Below, piece by piece: positions 11,257 to 18,510 of a stretch of 64,000 nt of DNA. The DNA is taken from positions 17,059-81,058 of the forward strand of contig NZ_QOVA01000017.1 of assembly GCF_003332275.1 (NCBI RefSeq), written 5' to 3'. Within the stretch, counting starts at the first letter, position 1. Every line of letters begins with the position of its first letter. Origin of the DNA: Edaphovirga cremea (GTDB taxonomy: Bacteria > Pseudomonadota > Gammaproteobacteria > Enterobacterales > Enterobacteriaceae). The translations under genes and the position numbers were made by a program. Under the pieces are notes generated by a model that was given only the letters and a program-made list of their open reading frames with translations, searched no databases and had not been told where the DNA came from.

Positions 11257-11285
11257 ATACTAGATGTTGTGGTTTTATTTTTCAA
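11257..11285 (-). promoter_or_regulatory. nrdH promoter with overlapping NrdR box
   Basis: On the minus strand TTGAAA (11280-11285) and TAGTAT (11257-11262) are 17 bases apart, a good sigma-70 promoter about 115 bases before nrdH. CCACAACATCTAGTAT (11257-11272) matches the NrdR box consensus at all its strongly conserved positions (C, W, A, A, T, T, W, G) and covers the -10 element, so NrdR-ATP/dATP binding would block RNA polymerase. A weaker half-match lies near 11213-11228. Confidence 0.6.
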
Positions 11286-11460
11286 CCACGCAATATGTAG
11301 CGTTTTTACTTGGAGTGTCTTCTTCATAATGAGGAGTGCCCTTAACCCGCATTAACCGGGGATCGCGGACAAAATAGTGTTGGAAAAAATAATTGGCGAG
11401 TGCTGAAAGCGCGAGTAGAAATTGTCTGAGGTGATTGCGGCAGGTGACATTGGGTAGGGC

Positions 11461-11484
11461 TATCGGGACAAAAATGTCCCGATA
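11461..11484. repeat. Perfect 10-bp inverted repeat
   Basis: TATCGGGACA, AAAA loop, TGTCCCGATA. It lies between ygaM (ends 11543, minus) and the nrdH promoter. T-runs are on the wrong side for a terminator on either strand (six A follow on plus). It could still end or slow transcription from ygaM, or be a protein-binding palindrome. Confidence 0.5.
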
Positions 11485-11542
11485 TAAAAAACGCGCAAGT
11501 GTATTTATGTAGGGATATCAGTTCACTGACTTGAGAACTGTG

Positions 11543-11851
11543 TTAGCGTCGAGCTAACAAAACACCAATGACAATACCGACGGCAGCGCCAATAACGACG
11601 CCTTGCCAAGGTTTGTCTTTGACATATTCATCAGCATGACTGGCAACATCACGGGCATGTTGAGTCAAACTGTTTGTGCCACTGAAACGGGCTCGAGCAT
11701 CACGTAATATCCCCTCGGCTTTGTTGCGGATTTTTTCGAGTTCATCCTTGGACTTGGAGGACGATGATTGCAGTACCTCATCAAGGGTATCCGCCAGAAG
11801 GGTCACATCCTGATCAATATCTCTTTCTACTTTTTCGGATTTCTTAAACAT
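11543..11851 (-). CDS. ygaM: DUF883 family membrane-anchored protein YgaM
   Basis: A 102-residue protein of the ElaB/YqjD/YgaM family: a hydrophilic, largely helical domain (DQDVTLLADTLDEVLQSS, EGILRDARARF) ends in a single C-terminal transmembrane anchor (GVVIGAAVGIVIGVLLARR) after the conserved KPWQ. Family members attach to the inner membrane and some bind ribosomes in stationary phase. Position upstream of nrdHIEF matches E. coli ygaM. Confidence 0.9.
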   Translation of the reverse strand: MFKKSEKVERDIDQDVTLLADTLDEVLQSSSSKSKDELEKIRNKAEGILRDARARFSGTNSLTQHARDVASHADEYVKDKPWQGVVIGAAVGIVIGVLLARR

Positions 11852-12019
11852 TTGTCTCTCCCTATTGATAGATGTCTATTAAGCATAGACCATTTTGGCG
11901 ATGGGTGAGTTTTTCGAGATTATTGCCGCTGTTTACGTATTCTGCCAGCAACTTGATGTTGGTTAAAATCGCCGTGACACGCTTTAATCTCAGCTTCTTT
12001 TTTCCGCAAACGACATTTG

Positions 12020-12033
12020 TACATTCGGTTACT
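12020..12033 (+). promoter_or_regulatory. RstA-box-like site upstream of asr
   Basis: TACATTCGGTTACT matches the RstA consensus TACATNTNGTTACA at 10 of 12 defined positions, about 100 bases before the asr start. RstA (with RstB) is a known activator of asr at low pH in E. coli. Confidence 0.5.
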
Positions 12034-12133
12034 TAGCGAAACCATTCACTCACTGAATGAAAAAAGGGTTTACCTTAGGATGCATCTCAACGGCCCCAAT
12101 CGGGGTTAAATAAACAACGCTGAGGAATAAAAC

Positions 12134-12370
12134 ATGAAAAAGATCGTCGCCATGATTGTTGCCGCTACCCTGGGTTTATCCTCTGTTGCATTCGCTGCTG
12201 AAGCGGCAACGACCACAACTGCACCGGCTGCAACAGCAACCCAGGCTCCCGCTAAAGTTGTTCATCACAAAAAACATGTGAAGAAAGCAGCAACTCAAAA
12301 GGCGCAGGCAGCTAAAAAAACGCACAAAAAAGCCAGCCATAAGAAAGTAGCAGCAAAACCTGCTGCATAA
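12134..12370 (+). CDS. asr: Acid shock protein precursor Asr
   Basis: A 78-residue precursor: signal peptide [21 protein letters not shown], a Thr/Ala-rich linker, then a Lys/His/Ala-rich basic tail ([24 protein letters not shown]). This layout and the first 22 residues match enterobacterial Asr, a disordered periplasmic protein induced at low pH. The E. coli protein is somewhat longer (about 102 residues) because it has more basic repeats. AGGA precedes ATG 12134, and a terminator follows at 12427. Confidence 0.9.
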   Translation: MKKIVAMIVAATLGLSSVAFAAEAATTTTAPAATATQAPAKVVHHKKHVKKAATQKAQAAKKTHKKASHKKVAAKPAA

Positions 12371-12426
12371 TGGCACTGAAAATCAGATGATGTTACCGCA
12401 CGAGTAACGTTGCCAGATGATGACTG

Positions 12427-12452
12427 ACGCCCGCATTGCGGGCGTTATTTTA
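12427..12452 (+). terminator. Terminator of asr
   Basis: ACGCCCGC, ATT loop, GCGGGCGT, then TATTTTAT. Confidence 0.7.
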
Positions 12453-12460
12453 TGGCTGAG

Positions 12461-12565
12461 ATGATCATGTTAAATCGCTACTTATTCGAAGTGATTTTTG
12501 ACACCGTAATGATCTGCGGATTAGTCGCGGCCTGGGAATTATTTATTGCTGATAGCCTTCTGTAA
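12461..12565 (+). CDS. Candidate small hydrophobic protein (32-34 residues)
   Basis: An open frame from ATG 12461 (or ATG 12467) to TAA 12565 encodes a short product whose middle (VIFDTVMICGLVAAWELFIA) could cross the membrane once. It begins 9 bases after the asr terminator; the RBS is weak. Not recognised. The hydrophobic, low-complexity-free composition is why I list it. Confidence is low without conservation data. Confidence 0.25.
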   Translation: MIMLNRYLFEVIFDTVMICGLVAAWELFIADSLL

Positions 12566-12863
12566 TTCATAAATAGATCATAATCCTTTAATCTCTAAAG
12601 ATTATCCTATCATCCCTCTGATTTGTCCCCCGCTGTATTGTTCATGCTGAGATTGTGTCTTACCACATAATCTTCGAGTCATATGGCCAAACCTCACGTT
12701 GTTAGATCGCATGAAAATTAATCGAACTGACAGGCGAAATGGCGGATCTGCGCCATAATCGTTTTAGATAATTCCGAAATTCAGCTACGTGGCGGATAAA
12801 TGCGTTGTATGCCTGAGCCATTGCGGTAAGGTCGTTTTGCAATTATAGATGTGAGGAGAAACG

Positions 12864-13199
12864 ATGTATTTACGGCCGGATGAAGTAGCAAGAGTATTGG
12901 AAGGATCAGGGTTTGAACGGGACTACGTAGATGACAAATCATATGGTTATCGGCGCGGAGGCTATTATGTTTACGTCAACCGCGAGGCGCGTTTAGGTCG
13001 AACAGCTCTGGTGATTGATCCCTCGCTCAAAGAGCGCAGTATCCGTTTTGCCACACCGACGTCACCCAGTCGCGTCAGTCCAACCTATACCCAATTCCCT
13101 GCCGACCCACAGAGTGAAGGTGCATTGCATTATGGCATTCCACATGGTTTCAGTTCACGCCAACTGCTGTCGAGCTATCTTGAAAACGTTTTTAAATAA
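12864..13199 (+). CDS. ygaC: DUF2002 protein YgaC
   Basis: A 111-residue protein, same family and position as E. coli Yga[42 protein letters not shown] and the C-terminal [18 protein letters not shown] are family-wide blocks. Function unknown; the E. coli gene is Fur-regulated. GTGAGGAG precedes the ATG. Region 12566-12863 upstream holds no gene that I can see. Confidence 0.93.
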   Translation: MYLRPDEVARVLEGSGFERDYVDDKSYGYRRGGYYVYVNREARLGRTALVIDPSLKERSIRFATPTSPSRVSPTYTQFPADPQSEGALHYGIPHGFSSRQLLSSYLENVFK

Positions 13200-13223
13200 G
13201 CGTTCGCGCGTAGGGTAATGATG

Positions 13224-13664
13224 CTAAACCAGATGTATTCGATTGTAAGTTTCGTTGTAATGACGACGAAACTGCGCCAATTCGAAGGGTTCCAGATCCA
13301 GTTCTGCAAAGTAGAATAGGGCTAATTCCGCGTGCTCACTCTCCAGTTCTGGAGACAAATGCGCGCGGACAAGGATCTCACGCCAACGAGCGATATTTTC
13401 TTCCGATGAATCCTTGATGAACGTTTGGTAGATAAATACCACATAGGCCGCTTTACGAATCTGCTCTGCATAACCACCACTGATGGATCGCACAAACATT
13501 TGGCTCTGTCGTTTACCCATTTCAAGGAGCATTGACTCAATACACATCGGCTTGATTTTCAATAGGCTAGCCAGTGAATCATTGGCTTTTCTGGTATCGG
13601 CTGTCATAACGCGATAGCCGATGAGAAAAACCACAATCAATGCGGCGAGAGTAATCCATATCAT
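13224..13664 (-). CDS. DUF1198 family protein (YicN-like)
   Basis: A 146-residue protein with an N-terminal transmembrane segment (MIWITLAALIVVFLIGYRV) followed by a cytoplasmic helical domain: KPMCIESMLLEMGKRQSQMF, AYVVFIYQTFIKDSSEENI and HYNETYNRIH. These blocks resemble E. coli YicN. Function unknown. Convergent with ygaC, with a 24-base gap. Confidence 0.75.
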   Translation of the reverse strand: MIWITLAALIVVFLIGYRVMTADTRKANDSLASLLKIKPMCIESMLLEMGKRQSQMFVRSISGGYAEQIRKAAYVVFIYQTFIKDSSEENIARWREILVRAHLSPELESEHAELALFYFAELDLEPFELAQFRRHYNETYNRIHLV

Positions 13665-13881
13665 TATTCTTTTGTGACTCCGGGCCAGATAAACGAAGCG
13701 TACCGAGTCAGGCTCAGTGCATGTAGTTTATCTGTTTCAGGGGAAAGTGGCAGTGCTGTAGACAAACTTTTGTTAAATAATGATATAGCCCGCTTTCACG
13801 GGCTTGGGCAACGTTGGGGCATTGATTAATTTTTATCAGCAATCCGCGATAGTAAGATCGCTATGTGCTGTTTCTACATAA

Positions 13882-14820
13882 CTATTTGTTGTTTCTACAT
13901 AAATAGTTATAAAACCGTTGCGTATCTTCATTGGAACACAGGCGGGTGCCCAAATTCAATGTGGCGGCACTGCCGGCTGCAACGCCATAACGGACGATAT
14001 CGCGTAAATCTGCGCCTGTGGATAACTTAAGCGTCATTGCACCCACCATACTGTCACCCGCACCTACCGTACTCATTTTTTTCACTGGAGGCGGAACGAC
14101 CTGGAAACTTTCGTATTTATCGACGGCCAGAGCACCCTGTGGCCCAAGAGAAACCACGACGCGCTCAGCCCCGCCTTGAGAAATGATTGACCTGGCGGCG
14201 TCGACGACTGCATCAGGTTCATCCAGATCATACCCAACTAATGCGGCCAGCTCATTCTGGTTCGGTTTAACCAACGCCAGACCACCCAGCTCCAAACCCG
14301 CACTAAGCGCTTTGCCTGAACTGTCGAGAATGCACTTTAAACCGGACTTCTGCGCTTTTTGAATTAAACTGGTTAACGAAGAGACATCAGTTCCAGGCGG
14401 CAAGCTTCCGCTGATTACCAGCAGTGAACCTGAAGGAATTTTCTCTACGAGTTGTTCTATGCGGGAAAATTCCTCGCTGGTAAGTCTGGCTCCCGGCATA
14501 ACGAAACGATACTGTTCACCAGTACTGTCTGTATGCACATGCAGATTCTGCCGCGTCCAATCTTGAGTTTCCAGCGTACTAATAGTAATGCCATCTTCTT
14601 TCAGTAACTCGGCAAGATGCGCTCCGGTTGGGCCACCGATGGGAAACAGAGCCGTAGCCTGACCACCCAGATGAACAATCGCGCGCGCAACGTTAATACC
14701 GCCGCCGCCGGGCTCGAAGATGGGTGATGTGCAACGAAGTTTACCTTCAGGATATATTTTTGCTGTTGTCGTCGCACTGTCCAACGATGGTGCCAATGTC
14801 AGTGTGAAAATTTGAGTCAT
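13882..14820 (-). CDS. pfkB: 6-phosphofructokinase II
   Basis: Ribokinase-family enzyme phosphorylating fructose 6-phosphate to fructose 1,6-bisphosphate in glycolysis. The 312 residues (E. coli 309) carry the substrate-binding GGGGINVARAI near residue 38, VKPNQNELAAL, and the catalytic STVGAGDSMVGAMTLKL with the anion-hole GAGD. Monocistronic by context. The last codons lie in a 21-base tandem repeat (13871-13912) built on TTTCTACATAA, which also forms a short AT-rich hairpin around the stop. Confidence 0.97.
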   Translation of the reverse strand: MTQIFTLTLAPSLDSATTTAKIYPEGKLRCTSPIFEPGGGGINVARAIVHLGGQATALFPIGGPTGAHLAELLKEDGITISTLETQDWTRQNLHVHTDSTGEQYRFVMPGARLTSEEFSRIEQLVEKIPSGSLLVISGSLPPGTDVSSLTSLIQKAQKSGLKCILDSSGKALSAGLELGGLALVKPNQNELAALVGYDLDEPDAVVDAARSIISQGGAERVVVSLGPQGALAVDKYESFQVVPPPVKKMSTVGAGDSMVGAMTLKLSTGADLRDIVRYGVAAGSAATLNLGTRLCSNEDTQRFYNYLCRNNK

Positions 14821-15010
14821 TGCTGTTCCCTCATTTGACTAATGTGACTTAAAGCGTAGCACGACTACGCAGGTCTTTATCAGATCTCTGACTCTTGTTG
14901 GGGATTGGTATTAAGTTTGCGATTGTTTTGATAAAGATTTCGCTGCGCTTCTACCAAAGATTCAATCATGAGTGCCGTTCTTCAAATGAACGTGTCGGTC
15001 AGAAATCACT

Positions 15011-15181
15011 CTACTGTTGAGTGTTTTGTTTATTTTTCAACAGTTGAACAATGACTTGCTGCGGTTTAATTTCTCGTGACGGGATAGCATCGCAATAAAC
15101 GTCACTTTCGGAGAGACGGATTGCCGTGTCACCCAAGCGAATTCTTGCCTTTATGCCATGCTGAATAGGTGAAGTTGCCAC
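15011..15181 (-). CDS. Candidate small protein, 56 residues
   Basis: Open frame from GTG 15181 to TAG 15011. The product contains ARIRLGDTAIRLSESDVYCD and SREIKPQQVIVQLLKNKQ, a balanced composition that looks like a real folded peptide rather than chance. AGG lies upstream but 11-12 bases from the GTG. It is divergent from the YgiW-like gene and downstream of nothing on the same strand. I do not recognise a family. Confidence 0.4.
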   Translation of the reverse strand: MATSPIQHGIKARIRLGDTAIRLSESDVYCDAIPSREIKPQQVIVQLLKNKQNTQQ

Positions 15182-15243
15182 CTGATTTGCAATCCTTGTA
15201 CCTCAACAAAACACCTGCAGTTAACTCTAAAAGGAGTTCACTA

Positions 15244-15633
15244 ATGAGAAAGCTAACCATCGCTATATTCGTCGCGCTATTGAGCCTGCCCGCATTTGCA
15301 GAAACGGGCGAGGGGTTTAAGGGTGACGAGACTCCGCCGCCACCTCATAAGCAAGACAGTGGCTACAAAGGAATGGAAGATACTCACAACATCACTATTT
15401 CGCATCTCAAAGAGTTACGTGAGGGTGCCTGGGTAACCCTTAAAGGGAATATCATTAAAAAGATTGCTGATGATCATTATCAGTTTCGTGACAAGACAGG
15501 CACCATTGATATTAAGCTTGCCAAGGATACGTGGAATGGCGAGGAAGTGACCCCCAATGATTTGGTGACTATTAGTGGAAAAGTGGGAAAGGATCTCCAG
15601 TCGGTCAACGTTGAACATTTCCGCAAAGAGTGA
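15244..15633 (+). CDS. YgiW/YdeI family stress-tolerance OB-fold protein
   Basis: Start chosen at ATG 15244 because AAGGAG lies 7 bases upstream and a signal peptide follows (MRKLTIAIFVALLSLPAFA). The 129-residue precursor contains the periplasmic BOF domain: ISHLKELREGAWVTLKGNI, YQFRDKTGTIDIKLAKDTW and LVTISGKVGKDLQSVNVEHF. Relatives YgiW and YdeI aid survival of peroxide, acid or antimicrobial peptides. Followed by its own terminator. Confidence 0.9.
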   Translation: MRKLTIAIFVALLSLPAFAETGEGFKGDETPPPPHKQDSGYKGMEDTHNITISHLKELREGAWVTLKGNIIKKIADDHYQFRDKTGTIDIKLAKDTWNGEEVTPNDLVTISGKVGKDLQSVNVEHFRKE

Positions 15634-15681
15634 TTCAACCTCATCAGAGAACGGGAAGGAATCGTAAAATTACAGACACAC

Positions 15682-15714
15682 AAAGCTCGCAACTTATTGG
15701 AATGCGGGCTTTTT
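15682..15714 (+). terminator. Terminator of the YgiW-like gene
   Basis: AAAGCTCGCA, 11-base loop, TGCGGGCTTT with one G-U pair, then TT. Confidence 0.65.
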
Positions 15715-15762
15715 CTGCGCTTGTGGGTCTTATGTGGTGATAACCTAAACGCAGACCCATCT

Positions 15763-16293
15763 TTAATTCTTAAGCTTGTTCCAAGGCATTTTTGCAAGCA
15801 AAAGCGCCATTCCACACCAGCCGCTGACACCCGCAAAGAGTAAGCCTGCGCCTACAAATCCAGATAATAAAAATAAGCTTGTATCTAGGGTATATCCCAG
15901 CAGGATGCCGATCAGGATTAGCGTTCCTGCGACGATCTGCACTTGCCGCATTAAGGGGAGAGGTTGTTTTTTGTCTTCGACTGTAGGGAAGTTTGCGCTT
16001 TTCCAGGCGCTAATCCCTCCGGATAACAATAACGTTGAAGCTGGGCTTGCGGCTTTGATGAGGGCATCAGCATTTTGGCTTGTGCGCGAACCCACCAGAC
16101 AATAAAAGATGACTGGGTGTTGCACCGATAAGCCCACAATGCTTTTACCTGCGATGATATCTGATAGAGGAACTGATATGGCGTCAGGAACATGTTCCCG
16201 CAAAAATTCCGCAGGTTCACGGATATCAATAAGCACGGCTCCATTCTTCATTAGCGCTTGTGCTTCTGGCGGGCTCACTGATTTTACAGTCAT
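15763..16293 (-). CDS. ygaP: Membrane-anchored rhodanese YgaP
   Basis: A 176-residue inner-membrane sulfurtransferase. The N-terminal cytoplasmic rhodanese domain has LIDIREPAEFLREHVPDAI and the catalytic loop YCLVGSRTSQNA with Cys. The C-terminal DUF2892 part has two membrane helices (VAGTLILIGILLGY and LFLLSGFVGAGLLFAGVSG). It moves sulfane sulfur or responds to thiosulfate-type compounds. Overlaps ygaV by 4 bases, so the two are coupled. Confidence 0.95.
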   Translation of the reverse strand: MTVKSVSPPEAQALMKNGAVLIDIREPAEFLREHVPDAISVPLSDIIAGKSIVGLSVQHPVIFYCLVGSRTSQNADALIKAASPASTLLLSGGISAWKSANFPTVEDKKQPLPLMRQVQIVAGTLILIGILLGYTLDTSLFLLSGFVGAGLLFAGVSGWCGMALLLAKMPWNKLKN

Positions 16294-16607
16294 TTGAAAT
16301 CCTCAGGGCAATAAATGTCCTTTAAAGTTGAGATGATTTTTTTAACGGATTCGTTTTTGATGAAGTAGTTCATCCTTTGCGCATCTCTGGAACATTCAAT
16401 CAGACCTTCGTCTTTCATCCTAGCCAGATGCTGTGAGGTTGCTGAAGAACTTAATCCCGTCAACTTACCAAGGTCGCCTGCCGAAGTGCCGGGTGAGTCA
16501 ATAAGCATACAAAGGATCAATAGCCGATTAGGGTTACTCATCGACTTGAGAAGTTTTGTTGCCTGGGAGGCACTTTCTTGCAACAGGGTGAGTTCGGTTT
16601 CTGCCAT
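16290..16607 (-). CDS. ygaV: ArsR-family repressor YgaV
   Basis: A 105-residue winged-helix regulator: LLKSMSNPNRLLILCMLIDS, GDLGKLTGLSSSATSQHLARMKDEGLIE. Cys at 33, 72 and 100 could serve as redox or sulfide sensors; E. coli YgaV is reported to repress itself and ygaP and to respond to tributyltin or sulfide. A 40-base palindrome starts 7 bases upstream of ATG 16607 and is the likely operator. Confidence 0.95.
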   Translation of the reverse strand: MAETELTLLQESASQATKLLKSMSNPNRLLILCMLIDSPGTSAGDLGKLTGLSSSATSQHLARMKDEGLIECSRDAQRMNYFIKNESVKKIISTLKDIYCPEDFK

Positions 16608-16613
16608 GGCTCT

Positions 16614-16653
16614 TTACTTTAGGATTTGCTAACTTAAGCAAATCCTAAAGTAA
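16614..16653. promoter_or_regulatory. Operator palindrome of ygaVP
   Basis: Perfect 17-base arms (TTACTTTAGGATTTGCT and its complement) around AACTTA. It runs into the ygaV RBS, so a bound dimer pair would block both transcription and start. The symmetry is far longer than a usual ArsR half-site pair and probably holds two sites. Confidence 0.75.
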
Positions 16654-16929
16654 GTAAGAGAGTAACGCAAGAGATGATTTATAAGAAAACTGGCATTTAC
16701 ACATTAAAAAAACCGGCCTGAGCCAATTTTTGCTTAAAAGCTAAAAGAAAGATGCGCACGCTTTGAGGCACAAATAGGTAAATCGCTATGGTGCGTTGCT
16801 TTGTTTGTACTCATTTATCTTATTTGCGGAGCAGTCGTTATATTTCAGATAAAACGAAAGAGGTTTATTGGTTGTGTCAGAATGTTGAGTGATCTGGAGT
16901 GCCCTCGATTCCATAGACAGTTCCTGTCC

Positions 16930-17733
16930 TCACGGCGAGGCCTTTTCGAAGGCCTCAGGACTGACGCCACCTAGATGACTGTGGCGCCGGGTACGGTTGT
17001 AGAACACTTCAATGTAATCGAATATATCCGCCCGGGCCAAGTCCCGGGTTTTATATGTTCGCTTTCTGACACGTTCTTTTTTTAGCGAACTGAAGAACGA
17101 TTCTGCCACTGCATTACCCCAGCAGTTGCCACGACGACTCATACTTGGTGACAGATTATTGGCCCGGCAGAACCGCTGCCAGTCATCGCTACCATACTGG
17201 CTGCCCTGATCGCTGTGCACAATAACGCTTTCTACAGGTTTACGTCGCCAGACGGCCATTAGCAGTGCATCTAGCGCAAGCTCACGTGACAGTGTGGATT
17301 TCATCGACCAGCCCACTACGTTTCTGGCAAAGAGATCGATAACCACAGCCAGATAGAGCCAACCTTGCCAGGTGCGGATATAGGTAATATCGGTTACCCA
17401 GACCTGGTTTGGCTTTGCAACAGTGAACTCCCGCTGCACCCGATTAGGGGCTATTAGTGACGGTCGTCCTCTGCCTCCACGCGGTATCTTGTAGCCATGC
17501 ACAGCCCGTATCCTGTTTTGTTTCATGATCTTGGCTACCCGGTTTCTGCTGCATGCTTCACCGATTTCACGCAAATCGCCGTGAACCCTGCGGTAACCGT
17601 AAACACCGCCGCTCAATGCATAAGAGTCTCGGATTAATTCCAGCAATCGCTGGTTATCCTTTTCTCCCGCAGAAACAGGACAATGAAGCCAGACGTAAAA
17701 TCCAGCACGGGCAACGTTTAGAACCCGACACAT
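16930..17733 (-). CDS. IS3-family transposase OrfB (DDE integrase core)
   Basis: Catalytic part of the IS3 transposase, with rve-type DDE residues in NQVWVTDITYIRTWQGWLYL (first D), VIVHSDQGSQYGS (second D) and NAVAESFFSSLKKERV (E). The open frame extends upstream in the -1 frame relative to orfA (KYRFINDHRAIWSIAAMC), so the active enzyme is an OrfAB fusion made by -1 frameshifting at AAAAAG in the orfA 3' region. No disabling mutation seen. Confidence 0.93.
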   Translation of the reverse strand: MCRVLNVARAGFYVWLHCPVSAGEKDNQRLLELIRDSYALSGGVYGYRRVHGDLREIGEACSRNRVAKIMKQNRIRAVHGYKIPRGGRGRPSLIAPNRVQREFTVAKPNQVWVTDITYIRTWQGWLYLAVVIDLFARNVVGWSMKSTLSRELALDALLMAVWRRKPVESVIVHSDQGSQYGSDDWQRFCRANNLSPSMSRRGNCWGNAVAESFFSSLKKERVRKRTYKTRDLARADIFDYIEVFYNRTRRHSHLGGVSPEAFEKASP

Positions 17734-17780
17734 CGCAGCGATCGACCAGATAGCGCGGTGATCGTTGATGAAGCGGTACT

Positions 17781-18065
17781 TTAGTCGGGCTCCCTTGCAA
17801 AGTACCGCGCTGCCTTTTTCAGAATATCCCGTTCTTCCTCAGTACGCTTAAGCTGCGCTTTCAGCCTGAGAATTTCCGTTCTGGCATCCAGTAAATCCTG
17901 AGCCTGATGCCCGTTATTATCAGGCTTTACTGAACGGACCCATTTATAAAGACTGTGCGCTGACACACCGAGGCGTTCCGAAACGTCGGCAACGGAATAG
18001 CCCCTCTCAGTGATCTGGCGGACAACTTCTTCCTTAAATTCAGGGGTAAAACGTGGTGTGCCCAT
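17781..18065 (-). CDS. IS3-family OrfA (helix-turn-helix)
   Basis: A 94-residue protein with RFTPEFKEEVVRQITERGYS, VADVSERLGVSAHSLYKWV (DNA-binding HTH_Tnp_1) and a C-terminal leucine zipper (RTEILRLKAQLKRTEEERDI). AGGAGGAG precedes the start. The slippery A-run sits at codons for KKAAR near its end. Confidence 0.92.
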   Translation of the reverse strand: MGTPRFTPEFKEEVVRQITERGYSVADVSERLGVSAHSLYKWVRSVKPDNNGHQAQDLLDARTEILRLKAQLKRTEEERDILKKAARYFAREPD

Positions 18066-18124
18066 AGACTCCTCCTATGCTCAAAATATAGGTCAGATTT
18101 GTCTACAGGCTCGGGGGCAGTCCA

Positions 18125-18510
18125 ATATGACCTGCTCCCAGGATTGAATTCAACGCTCAGTTAATAATGGTGTGTCATGATGATGTGTCGGGTACTGTGG
18201 GTGACACATACTCCCTGAACGGCGGCGTATGCGGTTACAGGCGCTTGTGATTAATGTGAAGCCTTTCGCGTCGCAACAACTGCTATATGCGGCGGTAGCA
18301 GAGGGCAAAAGTAGTGTGATAAGCGTCATCTCAAGCGCATTTACTAGTGGGCATTTTTTAGCGAGGCGGTAATATAACTTGCCGTGTCGATTCTTACTCA
18401 ACTCAATGATTTGTAGTTAATATGCATCAAGTTAGAAGGATTCGAGCTTCCGGCGTGGCGCTAAGCTGCTACAGGTTGGCGCATCCCTATAAGGATTGAG
18501 AGGAGCCAAA
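18125..18510. other. Intergenic region between IS3 element and defence operon
   Basis: About 385 bases. I see no gene, tRNA or copy of the ssrA 3' end in it. It should contain the promoter of the OLD/helicase operon and possibly the eroded left end of the island. Confidence 0.4.

Larger units (their letters stand above)
16895..18124 (-). mobile_element. IS3-family insertion sequence, complete
   Basis: About 1230 bases. Imperfect terminal inverted repeats: TGGAGTGCCCTCGATTCC at 16895 and, on the other strand from 18124, TGGACTGCCCCCGAGCC. It encodes overlapping orfA and orfB in the minus direction. I see no clear 3-4 base target duplication (ATC on the left, ATA on the right), so the exact ends or a later rearrangement are uncertain. 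Confidence 0.85.

Noticed and set aside
16654..16894. Left attachment site of the ssrA island
   Set aside because: No copy of the ssrA 3' end could be found here or in 18125-18510.
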